Assembly (NCBI GenBank): GCA_945878725.1
Contig: CAMCTY010000021.1
Location: forward strand, 1-35,547
Source: Bifidobacterium breve
GTDB taxonomy: Bacteria > Actinomycetota > Acidimicrobiia > Acidimicrobiales > Acidimicrobilacustridaceae
Direction of reading: 5' to 3'
Length of the DNA stretch: 35,547 nt
A program made the translations under genes and the position numbers. Numbering within the stretch: the stretch's first letter is position 1; every line of letters starts with the position of its first letter. The notes below the pieces were generated by a model, which saw nothing but the letters and a program-made list of their open reading frames with translations, did no database searches and was not told the origin of the DNA. This document shows, piece by piece, positions 24,770 to 32,573 of the stretch.

Positions 24770-26185
24770 ATGAAGAGTTCGCGCACATTGCGCAGCTTGG
24801 TGGCCGTAGCGTGCGTTTTGTCGCTTACGGCTGGTCTTGCAGCATGCAGTAGTGATGACAGCAGTGCTCCTGCCGGAAATACGACAGGCGTCACTGAGAA
24901 GACAATCAAGATTGGTGTTGCGGTTTCGGACCTTGACGGTCTGCGGGCAGCGGGTATCGCTCTTGCCCCGGCGCTCACCACCGGCAACCTCTCGAAGCGA
25001 GTCACGTCATACTTCGACGATTGGAACGCTGCGGGCGGAATCAACGGTCGTATGGTTGAGCCGGTTGTGCTCACCTGGGACCCGGTCAAGCCGGCTACAG
25101 CGCAGAAGGTGTGCGACGACGCCACCATCAACAATGAGCTGTTCGCTTTCATCAACGCCAGTGGTATGGGCGCCAAGTACATCGAGTGCATCGCTGCGGC
25201 GGGTGTTCCGACGTTCTTTGGTGACGTAGCCCCTCAGTCGGCGCACGACACCGGATGGCTCACCTCGATTTCGCCTTCGGCCGAAGTCAATGCCACGGCC
25301 GGCGTCAATGCAGCCGTAGCTTCGGGCCAGATCGCTAAGGGTGCTGCTGTCGGCATTCTTGCCGGTAACGGTCCCGAGCACGTCGCTGCAGTTTCTGCAG
25401 CAAAGGTTGTTCTCGAAAAGAACAGCAACAAGGTTACGGTTGTGAGCGTGAACACCCTTGGTGGTGACGCAGGCATTCAGAACACCGAATCAGCTGCGGC
25501 GGTCAACACGTTCAAGGCTGCCAATCTCACCAACATCGTGGTTGCGCTTCAGTTCACCGCTTCGGGCGGATTCTGGGACAACGCTGCCGGCAACGGCTGG
25601 AAGTTCAGCTTCCTTGATGTTGCCTCTTCGATGTGCACGGCCTACGGCGGCAAGAGCCTCAAGCCTTCCGCAGTCGGTGGCACCTGCTACACGGTGTTCG
25701 GCGATTCGGTCAATTTCGAAGGCAAGATGCGCACCGAAACAGCATTCGAAAAGGAATGCCGAGCCAGGTTCGACAAAATGTCGGAAGGCGACTTCGGCGG
25801 TGTGAAGTCCTACGCGGGAGTTCCCTCCGGCGAACTTCGTACGCTGCCTGACGGCACCAAGGTCAGCTCGGATTCTCCTCCGAACGATTGCACGATCGCC
25901 AACGTCATCAAATTGTCACTCGAAAAGGCTGGGAAGAACCTCAGTCGTGAGAGCTTCATGAAGGCAATGCGTAGCCTTGGCGACCTTCCAGTAGCACTCG
26001 CCTCGGAAGGCAAGGGCTCACAGGTTGAGGGCAAGACCTATCTTGCGACGCTGATCCACGCCGACGTTCTTACTGCCGCCCCCACGGGCACGGTGAAGAA
26101 TGCCAATGGCACGTACAACAAGTGCCCCGTTGACATCCAGTGCTGGGTGCCTGCGGACGCAAAGTGGTACCCAATCGCTCAGTAA
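24770..26185 (+). CDS. Branched-chain amino-acid-type ABC substrate-binding lipoprotein (SBP 2)
   Basis: A 471-residue type I periplasmic-binding-protein lipoprotein. The signal peptide has Lys2/Arg5, a hydrophobic stretch and the canonical box LAAC with Cys26, followed by a Ser/Asp/Gly-rich tether. The mature domain begins with KTIKIGVAVSDLDG and contains DWNAAGGINGRMVEPV, the usual Liv-family pattern. Eight cysteines in the mature domain suggest disulfides. ATG 24770 follows CAGGGGG by 5 bases. It is divergent from the MFS-LivF/LivHMG operon and should deliver ligand to it. It shows little obvious similarity to SBP 1 beyond the fold, so the two importers probably differ in substrate. Confidence 0.92.
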   Translation: MKSSRTLRSLVAVACVLSLTAGLAACSSDDSSAPAGNTTGVTEKTIKIGVAVSDLDGLRAAGIALAPALTTGNLSKRVTSYFDDWNAAGGINGRMVEPVVLTWDPVKPATAQKVCDDATINNELFAFINASGMGAKYIECIAAAGVPTFFGDVAPQSAHDTGWLTSISPSAEVNATAGVNAAVASGQIAKGAAVGILAGNGPEHVAAVSAAKVVLEKNSNKVTVVSVNTLGGDAGIQNTESAAAVNTFKAANLTNIVVALQFTASGGFWDNAAGNGWKFSFLDVASSMCTAYGGKSLKPSAVGGTCYTVFGDSVNFEGKMRTETAFEKECRARFDKMSEGDFGGVKSYAGVPSGELRTLPDGTKVSSDSPPNDCTIANVIKLSLEKAGKNLSRESFMKAMRSLGDLPVALASEGKGSQVEGKTYLATLIHADVLTAAPTGTVKNANGTYNKCPVDIQCWVPADAKWYPIAQ

Positions 26186-26210
26186 CGAGTCGATGGTTTG
26201 AAAACGCAAG

Positions 26211-26238
26211 GAGGGCGTCGGCTTCGGCCGGCGCCCTC
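26211..26238. terminator. Strong terminator hairpin with TTCG loop
   Basis: GAGGGCGTCGGC (26211-26222) pairs with GCCGGCGCCCTC (26227-26238) in a 12-bp stem with one G-T wobble and a TTCG tetraloop, 25 bases after the SBP 2 stop. It lies between convergent genes and may act in both directions. Confidence 0.85.
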
Positions 26239-26246
26239 TTCGCGTA

Positions 26247-26263
26247 CACGCCGCTATGGCGTG
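26247..26263 (-). terminator. Hairpin after the minus-strand redox operon
   Basis: CACGCC (26247-26252) and GGCGTG (26258-26263) form a perfect 6-bp stem with a 5-base loop, 25 bases beyond the stop of the isomerase-like gene. It is a weak candidate terminator for the minus-strand operon, backed by the stronger hairpin next to it. Confidence 0.4.
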
Positions 26264-26288
26264 ATCAGAACTGTATGAAGCCGTTCGC

Positions 26289-26696
26289 TTACTCGGGAAC
26301 GAAGAACGGGTTCAGTTCAAATTCGGTGGGCTGTTCGAAGAAGGCTCGCACCGAGACGATCTTGCCGGCCTCGTTGACCTTGTAGATCTCGATACTCTGC
26401 AACTCCACGTCCTTGCCCTGCAGATTGCCACGGTTGAGCATGATGACAGCCGCTTCGTCGGCACCGGGCACGATGCGCTGTGGATGAAGCGTCCAGACAC
26501 GACCAGATGTGAACGAGTTGTCCCAGGATCCTTCGGCGGCGGCACGACCGAGTTTGGGCTTCTTGCCTACCGGATCTTCGAACGTGACTTCGTCGTCGAA
26601 CAGGTCCAGCCATGCGGTTCGGTCTTGCGCGTTCCATCGGGCCGCGTGCTGCTCGACAGCCCAGGTGGCCGGGTGCTTGTCTGACGGGGCGCTCAT
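26289..26696 (-). CDS. Ketosteroid-isomerase-like (SnoaL/NTF2-fold) protein
   Basis: A 135-residue NTF2-fold protein. The segment VTFEDPVGKKPKLG (37-50) matches the region around the catalytic Asp of bacterial delta5-3-ketosteroid isomerases (DPFG/DPVG pattern), giving Asp41 as possible base. The C-terminal IEIYKVNEAGKIVSVRAFF is also isomerase-like. The usual catalytic Tyr of the first helix is not obvious (Trp21 lies nearby), so activity is unproven; a SnoaL-type hydratase or binding role is the alternative. I chose ATG 26696 because it overlaps the stop of the CoA-transferase gene (ATGA); the longer frame lies inside that gene. It is the last gene of a four-gene operon. Confidence 0.85.
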   Translation of the reverse strand: MSAPSDKHPATWAVEQHAARWNAQDRTAWLDLFDDEVTFEDPVGKKPKLGRAAAEGSWDNSFTSGRVWTLHPQRIVPGADEAAVIMLNRGNLQGKDVELQSIEIYKVNEAGKIVSVRAFFEQPTEFELNPFFVPE

Positions 26697-27940
26697 GCGA
26701 TAACTCCGTTGGCTCGCAGTTGTCCAAGGGCCTCGTTGTCGAGGCCAAGCTCCTGGGCGAGCACCTCGTCGGTATGTTCGCCGAGCCACGGCATGCGAGT
26801 CTCGGGACCGTCAGCCATCTTCGACATCTTGACGGGATTGCCGGGGGTGAGGACGGGATCGCCGCCTTCGGGGCGGGGAATCTCAACGAGCATGTTCCGG
26901 GCCGCCACGTGCGGATCGTCGATGACCTGTTGTGCGGTGAGGCACGGACCGGCGGCGACGCCGGCGTCAGCCAGTGCCCGGCAGGCGTCGATGTTGGTCA
27001 TGGCTGCTGCCCACTCGTTGACGCCGGGACGCAGCATGTCGTCCATGTGCTCGCGCCAGCCGGCACGCGTGGCGAGACGCTCGTCGGTGAGCCATTCGGA
27101 TTTGCCGATGAGATTGGCGAGCCGTTCGAACTCATGCTCGCGGCCGACCTGAACGATGAACCAACCGTTCGACGCCTTGAAGCCGTCGAGAATCATGGCC
27201 AGACCCTGTCCATGCTCGGGGCGCAGACCCATCGACCAGAAGTTGGTCACGAGGTCTGTCATCGCCACCATCGAATCAAACATGGCGACATCGATGTACT
27301 GGCCTTTACCGGTGCGATCGCGATGTCGCAGTGCGGCGAGAAGGCCGATTGTTCCAAACAATGCAGTGCCGATGTCGCCGAGCGCACCGACAGGTGAAAC
27401 AACGGGCGGGCGATCGGGTTCGCGTTTGTAATCGTAGATACCGGACATCGCTTCGGCGACAGCGGCATAGGCGGGCCAGCCGTCATAGGGCGTTGCGACG
27501 GTGTTTCCGAATCCGGAAACGGAGAGATACACGACCGCAGGGTGCACTGCCGCAATGTCGTCGTAGCCGAGGCCCATACGACTAAGTGCTCCGCCCTTGA
27601 AGTTCTCGGCCACGATGTCGAACTTCGGGGCGAGATCAAGAATTAGTTGCTTGCCTTCGGTCGATTTGAGATCAACGCAAATCGATCGCTTGCCGAGGTT
27701 GTTACGTAGGAAGGTCGCTCCGACCGTGCGACCATCGGGATCGGTGATCGACGGTTGCGAGCCACGTCCGAGGTCGCCGCCCTTGACGCTCTCGACCTTG
27801 ATGACCTCGGCGCCGAGTCGGGTCAGCAACTGTGTGGCGTAGGGGAGGGCCTGCATCTGCTCAAGGGCAAGAACGCGAACGCCCTCAAGTGGCTTTCCGA
27901 ACGGTAGGGCATCGGCGTTGGCGGTGTCTCCGAGTTTCAT
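26693..27940 (-). CDS. CaiB/BaiF class III CoA-transferase
   Basis: A 415-residue class III CoA transferase moving CoA between carboxylic acids through an aspartyl intermediate. Asp189 in GALGDIGTAL is the expected catalytic residue. RLGAEVIKVE (41-50), SVSGFG (140-145) and TGKGQYIDVAMFDS are family landmarks. Length is normal. In bile-acid and steroid clusters such enzymes activate or recycle CoA on acid side chains, which would suit this place; the substrate is not visible in sequence. It lies 48 bases after the molybdopterin oxidoreductase and overlaps the isomerase-like gene. No strong ribosome-binding site precedes ATG 27940. Confidence 0.93.
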   Translation of the reverse strand: MKLGDTANADALPFGKPLEGVRVLALEQMQALPYATQLLTRLGAEVIKVESVKGGDLGRGSQPSITDPDGRTVGATFLRNNLGKRSICVDLKSTEGKQLILDLAPKFDIVAENFKGGALSRMGLGYDDIAAVHPAVVYLSVSGFGNTVATPYDGWPAYAAVAEAMSGIYDYKREPDRPPVVSPVGALGDIGTALFGTIGLLAALRHRDRTGKGQYIDVAMFDSMVAMTDLVTNFWSMGLRPEHGQGLAMILDGFKASNGWFIVQVGREHEFERLANLIGKSEWLTDERLATRAGWREHMDDMLRPGVNEWAAAMTNIDACRALADAGVAAGPCLTAQQVIDDPHVAARNMLVEIPRPEGGDPVLTPGNPVKMSKMADGPETRMPWLGEHTDEVLAQELGLDNEALGQLRANGVIA

Positions 27941-27988
27941 GGCGCCGACCCTACCGGCCGCCGGGCGCCGGGCGAGTGGCCTTATGCG

Positions 27989-30067
27989 TCAGAGAGGGGT
28001 GACTTCGACAGGGATCCCGGTGAGCTGCGACATGGTGCTCACCGGATCGAATGTTCCGGGACCTGTGGGAGCCAGCGCATTGACGTTGACGCCAGGATGT
28101 CGACGGGCGGCCGGCATCCCGGTGGTGCCGGCATTGCCGAAGCCGTGCGTCATGGCGACGACGCCGTCGCGCAACGTGTCGTCGATCCGGATGGTGCTCT
28201 CGACCGATCCCCACCGATTCGATACGCAAACCGCAGAGCCGTCGACAAGTGAAAGACGGACCGCATCGACAGATGCCATGTACAAAGGATTGTCGGCGGC
28301 GCCTTTGGCCTTGAGCTTCTCGACGTTCTGCAACGCCGAATTGATCGTGTGGGCGGTGCGTCGGGTGATGAGCTTGAGTGTCCCGGATGGTTCGGACTCG
28401 AGTTCCTCGAACAGTTGGATAGCTCGCGCTTTGGCGGTTGTCATCATGGCCGGATCGCCGTCGAACATCCCTCCCGGCCGCATGGCATCAAGGAAGCCGC
28501 CCGGTGTCACCTGCTCAAGGACTGCGATGCCGTCGGGATGCTCACGCAATTTCGCCATCGACAGACCATGCCGATCGAGTGCGGCGTCGTTGATGATCGC
28601 CAGCATGTCGACGTCGTTTCCGAACATGACCGGTGCTCCGGCGGCCTCGGCGATGTCGGTGAAGATGCGTCGCTCCGTGCGTCGCTCGCCGATCGGTTCG
28701 ACGATTGGTCCGGCCCACTGCACATAGGGGGTCAATTGCGTTCCCTGAACAAAGGTGTTGAGGTCCTCTCGCTCAAACCAGTCCGTGGCCGGAAGCACCC
28801 AGTCGGCCAGTTCGCCGGTGGCGTTTCGGTACATGTCGACGGTTACGAGAAGATCGAGCGACTCGAGGGCTTCGGCGAGTTCTGGTCCACCGCCCATGGT
28901 CAGCGCCGGATTGCCGGCGGCTACGAACAGGGCGCGGACGGCGCCATCGCGGATCATGTCGATTAGCAAAGCACCGGGGTGTGAAGAAACAGTGCGTCGG
29001 TATGGCCCCCACGGGCTGTCGACAAACGATTCGGGGCCGGGGTCGATCGTGCCCGGCGCCGGATCAGTGCCCCGCGCCGATGGAATGTTGCCGCCGACGC
29101 AATCGAAGTTTCCGGTGAGCAGCGACAGCAAATGCATGAGCCAGTAGGCGAGCGCTCCCTGGCGTCCCATGTTCACTCCAGTGGACATGTGCACTGACGC
29201 GGTCGGTGAGTCGGCAAATTCGAGAGCTAGTTGCACGATCTGTTCCGTATCGATGCCGACTACCGGGGCGACACGTTCTGCCGGGAACAGTTGGAGAAAC
29301 TCCCGCAACGAGTCGAGAGCAGTGACGCGGGCCGAGCCGTCGACATCGAAACCGCGGCGAACGTCGATCTCATGGAGCATGGCGGCGAGTAGGTAGACGT
29401 CGGTATCGGGCTTGACCTGCACGATCTCACCGACGTTCGGCTCGATGCGGCGGGGATCGATGAACCGAACCGTGCCACCGCGTTTCTCAATTGCTCCGAG
29501 TCGGCCGATGGGATCGGGCATGGCGAGGAACGAACCTTTGCTGATGCGAGGATTGGTTCCGAACAACAACATGTGATCGGTGTTGTCGACATCGGCGATG
29601 AGATGGATCTGGGGGCTGCCCCAAAGCATCTCGCCGACGGCGAACTTGTTTGAGCAATCCTGACTGCCCGTCGTGAAAAGACTTGTCGAACCGAACATGG
29701 CGACGAACAATGCCAGCGCTGGACCAGCCGTGGCATTAAATGCGGCGGGGTTTCCTATGTATCCGGCTATGGCGTCTGGGCCGTGCTCGGCGATGATCGC
29801 GTTCATACGCGCTGCGATGTCGGTGTTCGCGTCATCCCATGTGGCGCGCTCGTGAGTGTCGCCGGTCTTGCGCTGCGGATGATTGACCCGATCGGGATCA
29901 TGGTGGATCTCGCCACACAACAGGCCCTTGTTGCAGGCGAATCCGGCTGTGACGGGATGATCGTTGTCGGGCCGAATCTGTTGCACGGTTCCGTCGTCGG
30001 AGACCTCGGCGACGATTCCACAGCCAGCTTCGCAGAGTCGGCAATAAGTACGGTGCTTCGTCGTCAT
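27989..30067 (-). CDS. Molybdopterin oxidoreductase (DMSO-reductase family) with 4Fe-4S site
   Basis: A 692-residue molybdenum enzyme of the DMSO-reductase/formate-dehydrogenase superfamily. The N-terminal iron-sulfur motif is Cys9-x2-Cys12-x3-Cys16 and Cys45 (CNKG). Cys138 in TGSQDCSNKF is the probable molybdenum ligand. The C-terminal cofactor-binding domain (about 570-692) is present. There is no twin-arginine signal, so it should be cytoplasmic, and no separate electron-transfer subunit is encoded beside it. It starts 6 bases after the F420-type oxidoreductase stop. The reaction is unknown; ring or side-chain hydroxylation, or an acyl-CoA redox step, would be speculation. Confidence 0.92.
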   Translation of the reverse strand: MTTKHRTYCRLCEAGCGIVAEVSDDGTVQQIRPDNDHPVTAGFACNKGLLCGEIHHDPDRVNHPQRKTGDTHERATWDDANTDIAARMNAIIAEHGPDAIAGYIGNPAAFNATAGPALALFVAMFGSTSLFTTGSQDCSNKFAVGEMLWGSPQIHLIADVDNTDHMLLFGTNPRISKGSFLAMPDPIGRLGAIEKRGGTVRFIDPRRIEPNVGEIVQVKPDTDVYLLAAMLHEIDVRRGFDVDGSARVTALDSLREFLQLFPAERVAPVVGIDTEQIVQLALEFADSPTASVHMSTGVNMGRQGALAYWLMHLLSLLTGNFDCVGGNIPSARGTDPAPGTIDPGPESFVDSPWGPYRRTVSSHPGALLIDMIRDGAVRALFVAAGNPALTMGGGPELAEALESLDLLVTVDMYRNATGELADWVLPATDWFEREDLNTFVQGTQLTPYVQWAGPIVEPIGERRTERRIFTDIAEAAGAPVMFGNDVDMLAIINDAALDRHGLSMAKLREHPDGIAVLEQVTPGGFLDAMRPGGMFDGDPAMMTTAKARAIQLFEELESEPSGTLKLITRRTAHTINSALQNVEKLKAKGAADNPLYMASVDAVRLSLVDGSAVCVSNRWGSVESTIRIDDTLRDGVVAMTHGFGNAGTTGMPAARRHPGVNVNALAPTGPGTFDPVSTMSQLTGIPVEVTPL

Positions 30068-30073
30068 GGCCGG

Positions 30074-31120
30074 TTACGCCTGCGTCCTGCGGTATTCGGC
30101 GACGATCGGTGCGAGTTCCGTCGGTGTCGCACCGTGCATGATCACGCCGTCGCAGCCGAGTGCGAGTTGGTTGCGGATAGCAGCGACACAATCGGCCGGT
30201 GAACCGACCGCCGCCGACTCCAGCCATTCGGCCGGGATGAGCGTTGCCGCGTGCTGCAACTGTTCGGTGGTTCCGACCACATCGAGGCCGCGTACTGAAC
30301 TGATGACCTCATCGGCCAAGAAACGGTCGACGACGGTCTCGTCCCAGTTGTTGGTGCGGGCAAGGAGATGCCCATATCCCTGAAGGTACGTGCCGAGACG
30401 GCCGACGAGTTTCATGAGGCGCTCGTCTTCGCCGATGTGATCGCCGATCGTGGCGTAGCAGGACCACACCTTTACGTCATCGGGATTGCGGCCGGCCCGT
30501 TCGGCTGACTGCTTGACCGTCTGCACGCATCGGGCGGTTGTCTCGTCAGTGAAGAAGGTATGGAGGACGACCTCGTCGAAACAGCGGCCGGCCAGTTCAA
30601 GCGTTTGGGGTCCGAACGCGACCATCCCCATCGGAAGATGCTCGTCGAGTGTCGCGTCGAGATGGAGGATTGGCCACGAGCCGGCCGGACCGTCATGACC
30701 GAAGACGACTTCGCCACGGAAGAGACGGCGCATAATGCCGGCGAAGTCCTCCATCTGCGCAGTGGTGATGCGGTCGATGCCGAACGCGTCCTGCATCGGA
30801 GCGATGCCTCGTCCGAGCCCGAGGGTGAAGCGTCCTCCGGTGAGGCTTTGCATCGTGCGGGCGAACCCGGCCGTGACAATCGGATGACGAGTGTTGTGAT
30901 TGGTGGCCGCGGTCGAGATGCGGATTCGTTCGCTGACCGCACCGGCCGCTCCGCACAACGTCGCCGCTTCTTTTTTGTTGTATCGCTCTGAAATGAACAC
31001 CGTGCCGAGACCCATTTCTTCACCGTCGCGGACTTCATTGATGAGGTCGCGCGACGAATCGGGTTGCCCTGGCAGTGCATAGAAACCGAGCTCGTTGAGA
31101 ACCGATGATGTTTTGGGCAC
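30074..31120 (-). CDS. LLM-class F420-dependent-type oxidoreductase
   Basis: A 348-residue luciferase-like monooxygenase-family TIM-barrel protein of the F420-dependent type (possibly the MSMEG_2249 family). Landmarks are GLGTVFISERYNKKEA, STAATNHNTRHP and LTGGRFTLGLGRG. The start is GTG 31120: AAGGAA lies about 5 bases upstream on the minus strand, whereas the open frame extends 25 codons further and would overlap the divergent gene at 31182. It is the first gene of the minus-strand operon (LLM, molybdopterin oxidoreductase, CoA transferase, isomerase-like). F420 use is inferred from the family, as FMN-dependent members exist. Confidence 0.9.
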   Translation of the reverse strand: MPKTSSVLNELGFYALPGQPDSSRDLINEVRDGEEMGLGTVFISERYNKKEAATLCGAAGAVSERIRISTAATNHNTRHPIVTAGFARTMQSLTGGRFTLGLGRGIAPMQDAFGIDRITTAQMEDFAGIMRRLFRGEVVFGHDGPAGSWPILHLDATLDEHLPMGMVAFGPQTLELAGRCFDEVVLHTFFTDETTARCVQTVKQSAERAGRNPDDVKVWSCYATIGDHIGEDERLMKLVGRLGTYLQGYGHLLARTNNWDETVVDRFLADEVISSVRGLDVVGTTEQLQHAATLIPAEWLESAAVGSPADCVAAIRNQLALGCDGVIMHGATPTELAPIVAEYRRTQA

Positions 31121-31181
31121 GCTTATTCCTTCGATCGTGGTCTTTTCGAGTTCTGACGGTCTATCAGTTAGCCTCGCAGAC

Positions 31182-32573
31182 ATGCGCGGCATCACTTCGT
31201 GGGGGGCCTACCTCCCATATCGACGACTCGATCGCACCCAGATCTCGGCCTTCATCGGCCAGGGAGGTGGCCGCGGAACCCGCACGGTTGCATCCTTCGA
31301 CGAGGACACGACCACCATGGGGGTCGAGGCTTCTCGCCTCGCGCTGCGGGGTTCCGACACGGTTCCCGAAGCGGTGTTATTCAGCACGGTGATGCCGGCC
31401 TACGCCGACAAGACCAATGCCACGACAATTCACGCGGCATTGCGTCTCCCCGGTTCGGTTCCGGCCTTCGACATGGGTTCGTCGGTTCGATCGGCGGCAG
31501 GGGCATTGCGCCTTGGTCTGCTCTCAACCGGTAGCCGTCTGATCGTCACCTCCGATCAGCGCACGGGCCTTGCCGGCTCAGCCGACGAGGCTGCAGGTGG
31601 CGACGCTGCCGCCGCGCTACTTCTCGGCGACGGCGATTCGGTTGTCGCCGAGTATCTCGGTGGCGCCAGTGCCACAGACGAGTTCGTCGACCGTTGGCGC
31701 CAGCCGGGTGAGATTCGCTCGAAGGTGTGGGACGACAAGTTCTCTGAAGTGACCTACGTAACTCTTGGTCGCGCCGCTTACGCCGACGCTCTCACCGCCG
31801 CCGGAATCAGCGCCGACGCCGTCGACGCTGTTGCCGTCGCCGCTCCCACCGCACGTATCGGTTCGGCGCTCGCCTCCAAACTTGGAGCCGCCAAGGTTGT
31901 TGCGGACTTGACCGACGTTGTCGGCGCCACCGGTGCCGCCCAGCCGTCGGTGCTGCTTATCAATGCACTCGAAAATGCCGAACCGGGGCAGACCATCGCT
32001 CTCGTTGTTCTGGGCGACGGTGCCGAGGTGTTCATCTTCCGCACGACACCAGCGCTCGCCTCGTACCGCCCGGCCAAGCCCGTCGCCGAACAACTCGCAG
32101 GTGGCGCACCGCTGGCCTACGGCCGTTTCCTTTCGTGGCGCGGCATGATCAATGTCGAGCCGCCCCGTCGTCCCGAACCGGCTCGACCATCGGGTACGGC
32201 TGCGGCCCGTTCCAAAGACTGGAAGTTCGGATTCGTCGGCAGTCGCGACACTGTCGACGGCATGGTGTTCATGCCTCCGTCTCGCGTGTCGTTCGACGGC
32301 ACCCGCACCGATCAGATGGAACCGGCGCCCATGGCTGACGTCAAGGGAACCATTGCGACGTTCACCGTCGACCGTCTCGCCTACTCGCCCAGTCCGCCCA
32401 TCGTGTTTGCAGTCGTCGACTTTGACGGTGGCGGGCGACTTCCGATCGAACTCACCGACACCGATGCCGACGAAGTACAGATCGGCGGTCGCGTTGAAAT
32501 GACGTTCCGTCGTCTGTTCACCGCTGACGGCATTCACAACTACTTCTGGAAGGGGAAGCTGATCCGTGGCTAG
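31182..32573 (+). CDS. Cysteine-free HMG-CoA-synthase-like/DUF35 OB-fold fusion
   Basis: A 463-residue protein with a thiolase/HMG-CoA-synthase-like domain (about 1-320) and a C-terminal DUF35 OB-fold domain (about 345-463, MVFMPPSRV at 361-369). It contains no cysteine at all. The position of the catalytic Cys reads FDMGSSVRSA (Val102), the HxP catalytic His position reads AVAAPTAR (Ala220), and the DUF35 zinc-ribbon cysteines are lost. It therefore cannot use the family's acyl-enzyme chemistry and is probably a structural or CoA-presenting partner of the thiolase, which it overlaps by 8 bases. Archaeal thiolase/HMGCS/DUF35 complexes are a precedent. ATG 31182 has no clear ribosome-binding site; the earlier frame start at 31095 runs into the divergent gene. 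Confidence 0.85.
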   Translation: MRGITSWGAYLPYRRLDRTQISAFIGQGGGRGTRTVASFDEDTTTMGVEASRLALRGSDTVPEAVLFSTVMPAYADKTNATTIHAALRLPGSVPAFDMGSSVRSAAGALRLGLLSTGSRLIVTSDQRTGLAGSADEAAGGDAAAALLLGDGDSVVAEYLGGASATDEFVDRWRQPGEIRSKVWDDKFSEVTYVTLGRAAYADALTAAGISADAVDAVAVAAPTARIGSALASKLGAAKVVADLTDVVGATGAAQPSVLLINALENAEPGQTIALVVLGDGAEVFIFRTTPALASYRPAKPVAEQLAGGAPLAYGRFLSWRGMINVEPPRRPEPARPSGTAAARSKDWKFGFVGSRDTVDGMVFMPPSRVSFDGTRTDQMEPAPMADVKGTIATFTVDRLAYSPSPPIVFAVVDFDGGGRLPIELTDTDADEVQIGGRVEMTFRRLFTADGIHNYFWKGKLIRG

